Of a stretch of DNA of 20,000 bases, positions 1 through 14,775 are shown in pieces. The notes below the pieces were generated by a model that was not told where the DNA came from, made no database searches, and worked only from the letters and a program-made list of their open reading frames with translations. This stretch comes from Armadillidium nasatum (taxonomy: Eukaryota > Arthropoda > Malacostraca > Isopoda > Armadillidiidae). The stretch is from positions 170,762 through 190,761 of the forward strand of contig SEYY01001226.1 of the NCBI GenBank assembly GCA_009176605.1, given 5' to 3'. Within the stretch, counting starts at the first letter, position 1. Every line of letters begins with the position of its first letter. Position numbers and translations under genes: made by a program.

Positions 1-781
1 AATGATCTCACCTACTCATCTAACCCTATCCATTCATATGCCGATGACTCGACCCTTTATTCTTCTATTAATTTCAAATATGCTTCCTCTTTTGCTTCTA
101 CAGTTGCCTCTCGTCTTCATCCTTCAGAGTCAATTCTTGCTGATCTAAATAGAATTTCTCAGTGAGGTCGTCTCTACCTTGTGAAACTCAACTCTTTAAA
201 AACTCAACTTTTTGAAATTTCCCTCTCAAAGACACATCCTAACTTTTCTATTTCCTTCGATGGTTCTCCCGTCTCTCCTGTTGACAGTATAAACATCCTT
301 GTCCTTCACATAAGCAATACGTCTTGGAAACCTCACAACTCAATGGTTGCTAAGGTTGCTTCAAAGACTGCGAGAATTTTTTAATTCTTCGCAGTTACTC
401 CAATTACACAAGGGCCTCATCCGCCCTTGTATGGAGTACTGCTCTCATATCTGGGGTGGTTCAGGTTTCACCAGCTCCACTTTTTCTAATTCATTTCTCT
501 TTATCTATAGCATCTATAGATGCTACAGCGGCAAATGCTCGAGGGATCTGTCCTCTCGAATACCTCCACCTTTACGACGACCTCGTAGCACAAGGGTTGC
601 ATTGTCTGTAAATAAATTTTGTGTGGGCATTGGCAATTCCAGGCTTGTCAGCTGTGATGCCTCATTCTTTTCAGCCACATCTGTTTTGTGAAATTCTCTC
701 CCATCTTCTGTGTTTCCTGCCGAATTTAATCTCAGTTATTTTAAAGCCCACGTCTGTGCTCACCTACGAAATTTGCTTTAG
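1..781 (+). pseudogene. Jockey-like non-LTR retrotransposon, 3' part of reverse transcriptase
   Basis: Reading begins in frame at base 1 and already contains the RT catalytic box: residues SYADDSTLY, with YADD at 37-48. It continues through a thumb segment (VKLNSLKTQ; SFDGSPVSPVDSINIL). The frame then shifts (about 340-380) to another that carries [17 protein letters not shown] and, near the end, IPPPLRRPRSTR, both typical of the C-terminus of jockey-clade RTs. Damage: a TGA at 163-165 where the family has Trp, one frameshift, a second TGA at 689-691 in place of Trp in the LLWNSLPSS box, and a short internal deletion after the IWGG motif, where the [13 protein letters not shown] segment seen near 19855 is missing. 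The element's 5' part lies outside the window. Family call is by motif recognition only; the jockey clade is likelier than CR1. Confidence 0.8.
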
Positions 782-874
782 GTTAAACTTGTAGGGTTTT
801 TCTTATATTCTTATTGATCTAACGCCTCGCCCCTCCTTGAATAGGATTCTTCCGGTGAGCGGTGGTCGTGTGTA

Positions 875-880
<6 letters not shown>
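782..880 (+). other. 3' untranslated tail of the retroelement copy
   Basis: This is non-coding sequence between the terminal stop codon (779-781) and the first (TA)n array. It has no polyA tail or polyA signal of note; it runs straight into TATACATATATA. Confidence 0.5.

Positions 881-965
<85 letters not shown>
881..965. repeat. (TA)n microsatellite
   Basis: Nearly pure TA dinucleotide run with one phase slip (AATA near 917). It starts directly after the retroelement 3' tail. Confidence 0.97.
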
Positions 966-969
<4 letters not shown>

Positions 970-1089
970 TATATCTATAAACCTCTAGCTTTTATATATA
1001 GGAACGTAAATATTCGCATTAGCGAATGTGAAAAAATGGACATCTGCATTCACACCAACATCAGAGAATTATTAAAATTTTTCCGATAC

Positions 1090-1237
<148 letters not shown>

Positions 1238-1275
1238 AAATATTTGAATTTAAAATTGTATTGACTGAAAATTCT

Positions 1276-1345
1276 GGGAAGGGGGGGGGAGGCAGTCTGA
1301 GGGTGCCCAGGCCCCATGGCCCCCCTCCTAGTTATGCTAATATCT
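1276..1345. other. G-rich then C-rich island
   Basis: The G-run sequence GGGAAGGGGGGGGGAGG is followed by GGCCCCATGGCCCCCCTCC and TAGTTATGCTAA. This is a sharp GC spike in very AT-rich DNA and could form a G-quadruplex. The C-rich end followed by TAGTTATGCTA resembles a decayed transposon terminus of the type ending in CCTAGTTACGCCA, but no partner end was found. Confidence 0.35.
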
Positions 1346-1384
1346 GTGTCCTCTTCTATCTCTTTAAGTCTTTCGTAAGAAAGA

Positions 1385-4124
<2,740 letters not shown>

Positions 4125-4131
<7 letters not shown>

Positions 4132-5440
4132 AGCTTTATTGTATGATTTATTAATGATGTATGTAGGGTATTGTAGTTTTTTGAAAGTGTTTTTTAAGAA
4201 ATCATTTTCAGTTTTTAAGTAGGCAGGGGAACAGATTTTAAATGCACGGAGATAAAGTGATGAAAGGGTGGCTATTTTAATATTTTTTGAGTGTGCTGAA
4301 TACCAGTGTATGTAGCTTGGTGAAGATGTGGGTTTTCTATATATTGTGTATGATGGTTTGGTGGTATGGTCCCATATGATAAGTGTATCTAAGAAAGGTA
4401 AGGAGTTTTGAGTAGCGGGTGGGGTTTCTATAGTGAATTGAATATTTGGGTGAATGCTATTTATGTGGTTTAAAATGGTTGTGGGATTGATTGAGGTGGG
4501 GATGGCAGGCAAACACATCATCGACATATCGGAGCCATGTGGTATTAGTAAGGAGGGGATGGGGATGAATGTAATAGTGTTCGATAAGTTCCATGTATAA
4601 ATTACTAAGCATGGGTGATAAGGGGGAACCCATACTTAATCCTTGTTTTTGTTTGTAAAATGTTTGATTATATTGGAAGTAATTATGTTCGAGGATGAGG
4701 AGAATGAGTTGTTTTAATATAGGGAAGGGGTATTGTAAATTGATGCTGTTTTCATTGATGTAGGTAGTTAAAAAAAGTTGGAGTAGATGTTCAACAGGAA
4801 CCGAAGTGAAGAGTGAGATAACGTCGTAACTTACAAATTTATGGGTTTTAGGGTTGAGGGAAGCGGTTTTTTTAATGAATTCATCTGTATTTTTTAAGTG
4901 AGATGATGAGATTTTGCCTAAGAGGGGTTTTAGTTGTACGGATAGCCACTGTGCAAGTTTGTAAGTGTGAGAGTTAGTGTTGGCTATGATAGAGCGTAGT
5001 GGTATATTAGGTTTGTGTGTTTTGGGGACTCCGTAAAATTGTGGGATTTGTGTCATATATGCTTTGTTGTTTTTATGGATTGTAGGGTATTCTTTAAGTA
5101 TTTGTTGAAGTGAGTTATTGAATGTTTGTTGAGATTGTTTGTGTGGGTTGTTTGTGAGTGTTTGATATGTGTTTGTGTCATTTAGTAGATTAATACATTT
5201 TGAGTTATATTGGTTTGTGTTCATTATTACTATTTTGTTACCTTTATCTGCTCTTGAGATTATGATGCTATTATTTTTTTTTAGGTTGACTAGGGCTCGG
5301 TGGAATTTTTCAGGAAAATTGTCTATATTGTTTGTTTGTAATATGGCACCGAAGATCATTCCTTTTAGGATGTCGTTATTGCAGGATTTATTTTTGTCGT
5401 TTTTTTCCCATTTTTCGAACTCCTGGAAGGCGTGTGGCCA
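4125..5440 (-). pseudogene. Penelope-like element reverse transcriptase
   Basis: The RT reads on the minus strand from 5440 downward. Diagnostic Penelope features in order are SRADKGNKIVIMN (N-terminal RT block), YGVPKTHKP, RSIIANTNS, VSYDVISLFTSVP (palm Asp), GLSMGSPLSPMLSNLYME, and RYVDDVFA with the YVDD active site at 4517-4528. After YVDD the frame slips (near 4480-4510, probably one extra base) and continues with NPTTILNHIN, LPFLDTLI, YRKPTSS and YIHWYSAHS to the linker. About 440 codons remain; the N-terminal part expected for a full element is missing because the sequence joins an inverted endonuclease copy at 5440/5441. With the endonuclease it carries at least three frameshifts, so it is inactive, yet the motifs are well preserved, which suggests a young copy. 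Confidence 0.9.
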
Positions 5441-6012
5441 AAACAAAATTCTACTCAATAGAAACTAACGAAAACAACACAAAAAACTTTCTACCCATAA
5501 ACACACAACATATTAAAAAAGTCATTCCACAAAACATAACCCTGGTACCTTCAAACAACATTATATTAAAAAAGGTCCTTAAACCCCCTAAATCTCCTAA
5601 CCCAAACCCTCCCTGCATATATCACATCCCTTGCTCCAATTGCAACCTAAAATACATAGGTGAAACTACAGACTTTAAGAGAAGACAATATCAACATAAA
5701 CACGATTTAAATATAGACAATCAAAACTCCGCTCTCACTCAACATAGACAAAATAAAAACCACTTCATAAACCTTAACAATAGTGGAATCATCAAAAACA
5801 TAAATAATTATAATAAAAGAAGAATTGCTGAATCCTTCTGCATAAATAATATCCCAAACTATAATCAAAACACCGGAGACTACAAAATAGATCAATTACA
5901 AAACTCCATGATGCTCCAGTTCACCCTACTACAAAAACTTAATCAACAACCAACCATAGTATTGGACGACATGAGAAACATTCTACAGAGCAGCCACATC
6001 ATTTCAACCTGA
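5441..6012 (+). pseudogene. Inverted second copy of the GIY-YIG endonuclease
   Basis: This is the same endonuclease as at 3550-4124 but on the plus strand and open to its natural stop at 6010-6012. Motifs: IYHIPCSNC (near 5617-5634), YIGET (from 5653), RRQYQHKHD, ALTQHRQNKNHF, RRIAESFCI. It lacks 9 bp (three codons) that the other arm has near the start. No in-frame RT precedes it: upstream is the antisense of the RT N-terminus, so the open frame reaching back to 5332 is not a real protein start. The nuclease fold looks intact but has no start codon or promoter of its own that I can identify. Confidence 0.87.
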
Positions 6013-6139
6013 AAGAGGCTTCTAACAGGAAGCGAAAGCTTGTTGAAGATATATTGTTGTTCCGTTGGTATGTAGTAACAAAGTGTAATTTTAGTGATGT
6101 GCATTGGTTAATCTTAGGGTTTATTAACAAATAATACAT
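5441..6139 (+). repeat. Arm 2 of ~700-bp Penelope inverted repeat
   Basis: This is the reverse complement of 3428-4131, with about 1.3 kb of RT sequence between the arms. The inner boundary falls at AAAACAAAATTCTACTC; the outer end differs slightly (TTAACAAATAATAC against TTAACATAAATAATAT) just before each flanking TA array. Confidence 0.93.
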
Positions 6140-6170
6140 AAAAAGAGAGTGTTCATAACTCTAATACTGA

Positions 6171-6930
<760 letters not shown>

Positions 6931-6965
6931 ACAACATCCCATGATAGTGGGAAAAGTTGTGACTA

Positions 6966-6969
<4 letters not shown>

Positions 6970-7063
<94 letters not shown>
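6970..7063. repeat. (TA)n microsatellite
   Basis: Pure TA run just downstream of the non-LTR fragment, after about 40 bp of non-coding sequence. Confidence 0.97.
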
Positions 7064-7064
<1 letters not shown>

Positions 7065-7311
7065 CACAAAGGAACATTCAACAGTTCATGCTCCGTATCC
7101 ATAAACACTTTTCAAAGAACCAGTTTATTAAAAAGAAAACAATAAAAAATTTTAAGATGCTAAATTTAGGAAGCACAGTTTATGTTACGGCTTGTTAACC
7201 TTAAGCTCTCTTCAGAACTAACCAGATAGTATAAAAAGTTGAAAGAGAAAAGGTGACTCCACGAACTGTACGATAAAAAAAATTTAAAAGAATAAAAATC
7301 ACGGAAATGAC
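7064..7311. other. Unassigned AT-rich sequence
   Basis: I see no gene, repeat family or RNA here. It lies between a TA array and the first copy of the ~350-bp repeat. Confidence 0.5.
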
Positions 7312-7661
7312 TAATTCCGTCGACTCGCGGGAGGATTTACGAGGCGTGAGTCCCTACCCTGGCTATGTCAGATGCCGAAGTCCTCTCATGTCCAAGCTCC
7401 TACCTCTCTGATTAATGTCTGTTACGTCATAAGAGTAACATCTCTTATTGGAGGATTATTATTTCAACTACAGCATTATTATTTCAACTATAAAATTATT
7501 ATTTTATAACAAAATCTTGATTAATTAATCTAGAAACCTAGCAGCATGAAGGATTATAACAAAGGTACAACAATATAACATGCCATTAATAAAACAATCA
7601 ATTTGCATAAGAAGAGAATTCAAGTTTATCACGGGGGTGGGGGACAACTTCAATTCAGGTT
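7312..7661 (+). repeat. ~350-bp interspersed repeat, copy 1
   Basis: Begins at TTCCGTCGACTCG and ends near GGGGGACAACTTCAATTCA. It shares long stretches with 9160-9507, including TCCCTACCCTGGCTATGTCA, GATGCCGAAGTCCTCTCA, TTACGTCATAAGAGTAACAT and AATCTTGATTAATT. It has no ORF and no terminal inverted repeats that I can see; family unknown. Confidence 0.88.
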
Positions 7662-8189
7662 GTTCATTCCTCTCCTCAAATTTTCAACCTTTGAAGGTAT
7701 TTGAAAATTTTTCAAATGATCCCTTAGTAATTATAAAATTGGAGTTAATCCGACGTATGCAACCGTTTATATAACTATGAAAATTATTAGATCATTACCT
7801 CAGAATTTTCCTTTAAATGATTGCTTTAGACTCTTGGAGATGCACACTGAAAAGAAACTCAGCTTTTAGTAATTCCCGCTCAGATTTATGCTCTAGAACT
7901 TTTCTCCTTGTTCCGCGTAGAAGTAGAAGGCCTTTATTTGAAACTTTTTATTATACTTCTTTATTTTTGTATTTTTTTCTAACGAATGCCTTTCAGATGT
8001 GGACACCAGCTCTTCGCGCAAACCGCACTGGTGTTTTGGAAGAAGTCAAGTTAACGGCATTTATTTATTTATATTTTCTTTTTCGGCAATTTTTTCTGAT
8101 TATTTTTCTTTCTTTCCTTTTTCTTCCAAATTCATAACGTCATAGAGATTCTTTAACTAACTAAACAATAACCACAAATATTAGCACGA

Positions 8190-8190
<1 letters not shown>
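7662..8190. other. Unassigned sequence
   Basis: Short ORFs occur (for example 7998-8060, reading WTPALRANRTGVLEEVK), but nothing recognisable. No repeat of another part of the window was found. Confidence 0.4.
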
Positions 8191-8263
<73 letters not shown>

Positions 8264-8270
8264 TTATTAC
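8191..8270. repeat. (TTA)n trinucleotide microsatellite
   Basis: An 80-bp run of TTA/ATT with one TTTT interruption. It is the only sizeable trinucleotide array in the window. Confidence 0.95.
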
Positions 8271-8756
8271 CCATTCTTAACATCGATCACAAAGGATATT
8301 TTTCTATTAATTACAAATTATAATTATCTTTAAATTAATTTTCCTACTAATTATTTATGTTTAAATTTCTTTGCATTCTTTATTTCTCCTTTTCTTGTCA
8401 AGCTTCCCATTCCTTTATTGAGAGTTTTTTTTGCCTTCTCTTTGACCTTCCCCCAATCGTTAAGATAGAGTACTTAATTTTGGGGATTTAGATCTTGGAC
8501 GTTTCTTCTCTTTCCCCCGTCCACCTTTTCTATCTGACTCGGGAGATTCAAACTTTGAAGTTTTTTCTTGCGGATGTAGATCATTCTTTCATTCTCTTCA
8601 AAAGTGGGTAACTTGCCTATTTCCCCCCCCCCCGGCCTTGACTCTATCAGGTGTGGGACTAATATCGGTTTACACTCTACCGCTTTCGAGTGAAGGGCTT
8701 AGCTTTTAAAGCAAAAATTTTATTTGTTTGTCGTAGAACTTTTTGTTTCTGTAGAC
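8271..8756. other. Unassigned AT-rich sequence with a C11-13 tract
   Basis: No coding signal. It holds a homopolymeric C tract near 8620-8633 followed by GGCC. Nothing else recognised. Confidence 0.45.
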
Positions 8757-8764
8757 TATATATA

Positions 8765-8845
<81 letters not shown>
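8757..8845. repeat. (TA)n microsatellite
   Basis: TA run with an early TCTA interruption near 8765, followed by irregular TTA/TAA sequence. Confidence 0.96.
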
Positions 8846-8849
<4 letters not shown>

Positions 8850-9159
8850 TTATTATTAAATATTAATAATAATGTTTATTAATCAGAAGGTTGGAATGAC
8901 GTCAAGTCACTCTGGGAGTTCACCAATATGTAATGAAATAGGTGGATAAACCCAAACTGCAATAATCTTTTAATTATCTCTATAAGGTAGGCAAATGCAA
9001 TATGAAATGATAAATGAAGCAACAATTCTTGATGCAAATTATTATAATTCACAAATTGGGCACTACCCATTCCCCCCCCTCATTAGCACGGAACACTCCC
9101 ATTGTTAAGATCTTCAAATGGTAAATAATTGTGATTATAAAAAGAATTAATAATTAAAT
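8846..9159. other. Unassigned sequence
   Basis: I see no coding content or repeat relation here, apart from a short C tract near 9073. It precedes the second copy of the ~350-bp repeat; the sequence before the first copy is unrelated. Confidence 0.4.
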
Positions 9160-9639
<480 letters not shown>

Positions 9640-9907
9640 GTGCTGCTTCAAAAAATAATCCCTCATCCACCCCTTTCTCCATCACCATTTGAGAGTTTAT
9701 GTCCTCCGGAGATGGAGTTGGTACCACCAAGATTCTATTCCGACTTGCCCTTGTGTACGGTCTTCTTTTTTTATTAATTTCTGCAACATTCGCTGTCTTT
9801 TGTCTAATTTCCATTTTATCAAACACCACCTCTCTTGTTCTTAACCCAAACTCAGGTGTGTGAGTGCTGAAACAGCAAACCCTTCTTTGTTTCCTCCTAC
9901 TTTCCTC
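9640..9907 (-). CDS. Unassigned coding-like ORF fragment
   Basis: Minus-strand frame open from about 9907 (a stop lies just upstream) to the microsatellite. It reads [14 protein letters not shown], then [39 protein letters not shown] and [16 protein letters not shown]. Composition is protein-like: basic blocks, a CC pair and a Ser/Pro/Thr stretch, unlike the repeat-derived ORFs around it. I cannot name the family. It could be the amino-terminal ORF of a mobile element or an exon of a host gene, because it ends abruptly at a repeat. The sequence on the other side of 9907 reads as jockey endonuclease on the opposite strand. Confidence 0.4.
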
Positions 9908-10002
9908 TCAATTTTCAATCAGATTCGGATGTTGTGCATATATGCACAGCGATGTTGTCTCTTCTCATGTTTCTAATTTGGAGTTTTCTGAATTCTCTAC
10001 TT
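9908..10002 (+). pseudogene. Jockey-like endonuclease, upstream piece
   Basis: Plus-strand frame SIRFGCCAYMHSDVV then SNLEFSEFSTL, ending at a TAG where the family usually has Trp. It matches the usual lead-in to the endonuclease region of this retroelement family, and the continuation (LRMDSIHKLSCNSTTKFIC) is found about 990 bp downstream at 10993. I therefore read it as the split-off front of the pseudogene at 10993-13255. The assignment rests on recall of the family's order of motifs. Confidence 0.5.
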
Positions 10003-10021
10003 TATAGATTATAGGGAAGGA

Positions 10022-10990
10022 TACATTCTTGAAAAAAAAAAAAAAATTTCATCCGATTCTCCTGAAAATTTCAGTATATATATCTTTTTTCCAGACGAAA
10101 AAACTCCATTCCTAACGTTTTTACGAGCGACTTAAGGTTTAGTAGAAATTTTTTAAATTTAAGGTAAATTTAAATCTACCGTGAGGACGCATAAAAAATT
10201 TTTTTGGTCTGAAATTTGGTGTGTATATTCCAAAATCTATTGGCTATAAAAACTTCTTACAGAGTTTTGATGTGTGCATAACAGAAAACAGGTTATATGC
10301 CCTTACTTGACCAGGTGTCGAAATTTTTTTTTTCCAATTTTAAAAAATTCACACCTTCGGACAAAAAAATAAAAAAAATAAAAATCTTGATTGGAAGTCT
10401 TTTTTTTTTAAGCTTTATTAGAGGAAGGATAGATCTAAAACTTTTATTTAAAACACTTTTAAAATCTATTTGTCTGATTCGAGATACAGCTTCTCGAAAA
10501 TAGCCGAATTTTCGACGAAATTTCAAATTTTCCAAATTTTGAGAGGCTGTGTCTCGAACCAAACAATTAGTTTTTAAAAGTGTTTTAAATAAACATTTTA
10601 GATCCATCCCTCCTCTAAACAATATGCAATTTTCAAAAACATTCAATACAGGGATTTTTTTAAAAAAAATTTTTTCTCCGGAAGGGTATATATTTTTCAA
10701 TTTTTAAAAAAAAAAAAAAAAATTGAACTTCTATAATTAAACACTATCCGTACTATTCCCAAATGTTCTCGGTTAATATTGTAGAAATTGGGGCTAAGAA
10801 TGTACAGGGGAGTTTTTGGATCATTCTGACCACTATTTTACCACTTCTATTTAATCTTTTTTTGAATTTTGACCCCCCTATAACTGCTAAACCGTTAGAA
10901 ACTCAGAAAAACGTCAGAAATTGAATGTTAATTAATTTAAAAAATGCATATACATTGTAAATTTCAGCTCAATCGGTCAAATAATAAAAT
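10022..10990. mobile_element. Putative foldback element inserted in jockey endonuclease
   Basis: The sequence is an imperfect long inverted repeat. Outer ends: CATCCGATTCTCCTGAAAAT near 10050 against the reverse complement near 10980 (GACCGATTGAGCTGAAATTT). Mid-arm: ACGTTTTTACGAG..TTTAGTAG near 10115 against reverse-complemented ACGTTTTTCTGAG..TTTAGCAG near 10890-10915. Core: the strong pair listed separately. There is no coding capacity. Exact ends and any target-site duplication could not be fixed by eye. Confidence 0.55.
10318..10720. repeat. Long imperfect hairpin at the centre of the foldback element
   Basis: The left arm (about 10318-10500) and right arm (about 10532-10720) are reverse complements. 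The best part is GATCTAAAACTTTTATTTAA through CACTTTTAAAA to ACAGCTTCTC, pairing with the complement of GAGAGGCTGTGTCTCGAACC through TTTAAAAGTGTTTTAAATAA to TTTAGATCCATCC. About 80 bp of this match at roughly 85% by eye, with about 30 bp in the loop. ORFs on both strands here are by-products of the symmetry. Confidence 0.85.
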
Positions 10991-13255
10991 GAAAGTCTTG
11001 AGAATGGATTCAATCCATAAACTTTCTTGCAATTCTACAACTAAATTCATTTGTTCTGTCTACTTATCACCTAACTCTACAGACAATAGAAAATTATTCG
11101 ACTATCTTAACTCCAAAATAAAGCACATTCTTCTTTCTTATCCTTTCTCCGAAATCATCATTTTAGGTGATTTGAATGCTCACCAATGGTTTTTATCTAG
11201 TTTTCATGATCCAGCTGGTAAACTTTCCTACCACTTTTCTATCCAAAACAACCTTGAGCAGTTGATGCATCTCCCTACCCGTATCGCTGACCGCCTTGGA
11301 GATGAACCCAACATACTTGATCTTTTGCAAACTTATCTTTCTATTTAAAAAGATAGACTCTTTCCTATTTTGGGTTCATTCAATCACCCAAAATATTTTG
11401 TTCTGTCTCTTCAAGTTTTCCACAAGAATGGCCCCAGCCTTCTTTAGTGCGGCGACGTTTCTGTCACTTCGATGCTACTAACTGGCCTGACTTGCGGTTG
11501 TACTTTTCTCATTTCCCGTGGAATGATTACTGATTCTGTGGGAATGGTCACTCGGAGTGCACATATCCGAAGTGATTCTCTCGGTCATGGAGGCGTATAT
11601 TCCATATTCATTTTTTTTTACTAAACCGAACAAACCTTGTTTAACTCTGCTTGTTCTCGTTCTATTCGCCAGGGATGTTGCCTTCAGGAACAACCGTCAT
11701 CTTCAAACTCCAAAAACCTATGCAACGTCTATTTTATCCCAGAATCATGAAAATCTATTCTCCGTAACACCAAAAGCTCATTTCTCCGTTTAAAATGCAA
11801 TAATCTCTCTGGTTCTTCTTCCTCACGGAAGAAAAGTAAGTTTTGGCATTTTTCAAAGAAAATCAACTCTAACTTTGGTTCTTTCTTCCTCTTTCATCAT
11901 TTAGTATCTTCTGACTGTACAAGTGCCATTTTGCCTTCCTCTGAAGCTGAACTCTTCACTCAAACATTTGCCACTAATTCAACCTTAAAAGATTCATGAG
12001 CTATTTCTACTTTTTCAACCCCTTCCAATTAATTTATGCCTAAAATTGTAATTTCTTCTAAAGACGTCATTTCTGCTCTATCTGAGCTTAACACTAAGAA
12101 GGCGTACGGTTCAGATGATATCCCTCATGTTGCTTTCAAAACGTGCTTCCAAGCTTGCACCCTGCCTTGGTATAATATTTCGTCTTAGTCTTTCTACTTC
12201 AACCTTCCCTTCTTGTTGGAAATGTGCACTCATTCAGCCTGTGCCGAAGAAGGGGGACCCCTCTCAATCCTCTAACTACCGTCCCATACCTTTAACCTCT
12301 GTTCCTTCTAAAGTTTTCGAATCTATCTTTAACAAGAAAATTTGCAAAACATCTCAATTCTTCTAAACTTATCTTTGATCGCCAGTATAGCTTTCGTCTC
12401 GCGCTAGACATATCGAGAGCTTTCGATAGAGTCTGGCACAAAGCTTTGATTTTCGAATTTCCTTCTTTCGGAATCTATTCTTCTCATTTTGGCCTTCTCT
12501 CTGATTTCCTTTCCGGTCGTTCTATAGCATCTTTTGTAAACGGCCACCGTTCATCATTTAAATCTATTAATAGTGGTGTTCCTCAAGATCTGTTCTATCC
12601 CCAACACTTTTTCTGATTTTCTGTTACTTCATCTCCTATCCACTCCTATGCAGAATACTCCATTCTTCATAACTCTTTTCAATTTGGAAGGCGCCCCTCC
12701 CAACAAGTTAATAGACCTAAGGAGGGTAGCCTTGGAGAAAATGACCTTTGATCTATCTAGTATTTGAAAATGGTGCAGAGAAAACATGGTCGTTTTCAAT
12801 GCCACTAAAATTCAATTCCTCCATCTCTCTACTCGACACAATCTTCCACACAACTATGACATATTCTTCGAAAACACAACAAACCTTCATCTCTCCTTAA
12901 TATTCTTGGTGTTTCTATCTCTCGTGATAAATTATTTTGCTTTCACTCTCTCCAATCTCTTTCTGCCCATCGAATTGTTTCGTTACTCCCTCTATGCTAT
13001 CGCTATTACAACGGACACTGCTCTTCTGAGCTCTCTCGTCCCATACCTCCTCCTTTGAGAAGAGCTCGTGCGACACGTCTTTCTACAAAGTTTCATCCTT
13101 TCTCTGTCCAACTCTCTAACCCCAAACTAAATCGCTATGCCCAATCTTACATGTACTCTTCTAGTGTAGTATGGAACACACTCCCTTTATCGACTTTCGA
13201 AACTATGACTTACACACCTTCAAACGCCGTATCGGGACATATCGGTCTTTAATTT
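10991..13255 (+). pseudogene. Jockey-like retroelement, endonuclease plus reverse transcriptase
   Basis: The most complete jockey-like copy. The endonuclease part is open to about 11348: TTKFICSVYLSPNSTDNRK, IIILGDLNAH (GD.N catalytic box at 11166-11183), HLPTRIADRLGDEPNILDL. After a stop come the linker (FPWNDY near 11515), KKAYGSDDIP (near 12096), then APCLGIIFRLSLSTSTFPSC and ALIQPVPKKGDPSQSSNYRP (RT blocks). The palm Asp block ALDISRAFDRVWHKAL starts at 12401 but is preceded by a ~90-bp deletion. The active site is YAEY (12646-12657) instead of YADD, so both catalytic Asp are gone. Downstream are VFNATKIQFLHLSTRHNLPH and a C-terminal RARATRLSTKFHPFSVQLSN. Many frameshifts and stops; dead copy. 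The 3' tail GGAAAGTTTAGTAGGGC leads into (TA)n. Confidence 0.85.
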
Positions 13256-13318
13256 GATGAAACTTCATACTTTCTCCCAGAATCTGGTGGAAAGTTTAGT
13301 AGGGCTTTGACCTTTGAA

Positions 13319-14440
<1,122 letters not shown>

Positions 14441-14566
14441 ATTCTGAAGGGCTTTGTCTTTCTCTTCAAGTTGTGTATTTGCTTTGAGTAACTGCTCCTG
14501 CACCTGATCGAGATCATTTTCAATCTGCTGCATTTTCTTTTGAAGAGCGTGAACCTCCTCCTCGGC
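14441..14566 (-). CDS. Tropomyosin exon 2, version A (residues 39-80)
   Basis: A 126-bp exon bounded by an AG acceptor (ATATATAG, 14567-14568) and a GTAAGT donor starting at 14440. It encodes 42 residues beginning [20 protein letters not shown] and ending EEKDKALQN, a coiled-coil segment that matches tropomyosin residues 39-80. Both junctions are phase 0, and 42 residues equal six heptads, as in the second exon of animal tropomyosin genes. Tropomyosin winds along actin filaments and controls myosin access in muscle and cytoskeleton. A second intact version lies 83 nt upstream in the transcript; the two differ at eight residues. The neighbouring exons are not in view, so the gene copy (muscle or cytoskeletal) cannot be named. 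Confidence 0.93.
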
Positions 14567-14649
14567 CTATATATTACGCGCAAACAAAAGAAAAAAAAAC
14601 ATAAATAAGCTTTGAGCTAAAATTGTGCGTCTGATAGCTATTTACTTAC
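14567..14649 (-). other. 83-nt intron between the two exon 2 versions
   Basis: Starts GTAAGTAAATAG and ends TAATATATAG. In transcript sense it has a T-rich tract (14586-14599), with a likely branch region around GCTTATTTATG (about 14601-14611), roughly 40-45 nt from the upstream donor. This is a short spacer that would hinder splicing of one version to the other. Confidence 0.8.
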
Positions 14650-14775
14650 GTTCTGTAGGGCCTTATCTTTTTCTTCTAGTTTATTATTGGCCTGAGTTAG
14701 CTGTTCCTGCACTAGATCTAATTCATTCTCTATCTGCTGCATCTTTTTCTGGAGGCTTCGAACCTCCTCTTCAGC
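14650..14775 (-). CDS. Tropomyosin exon 2, version B (residues 39-80)
   Basis: Also exactly 126 bp, acceptor TTCTATTAG (ending 14776), donor GTAAGT from 14649, phase 0 at both ends. It encodes [20 protein letters not shown] then [22 protein letters not shown]. Compared with version A, 34 of 42 residues match; the differences (tropomyosin numbering 44, 45, 56, 59, 65, 66, 69, 70) are conservative or surface-type, while many third positions differ, so both are kept by selection and the duplication is old. Equal length, equal phase and close spacing indicate mutually exclusive alternative exons. Confidence 0.93.

Noticed and set aside
1276..1345. Terminus of a DNA transposon at the G/C-rich island
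   Set aside because: The motif resembles common transposon ends, but no matching inverted end or target duplication was found nearby.
5169..5468. Plus-strand ORF running into the endonuclease copy
   Set aside because: Its first part is antisense to the Penelope RT; the fusion arises from the inversion junction.
10293..10700. 135-codon minus ORF and a similar plus ORF
   Set aside because: They mirror each other because the region is a palindrome; composition is low-complexity Lys/Phe without a family match.
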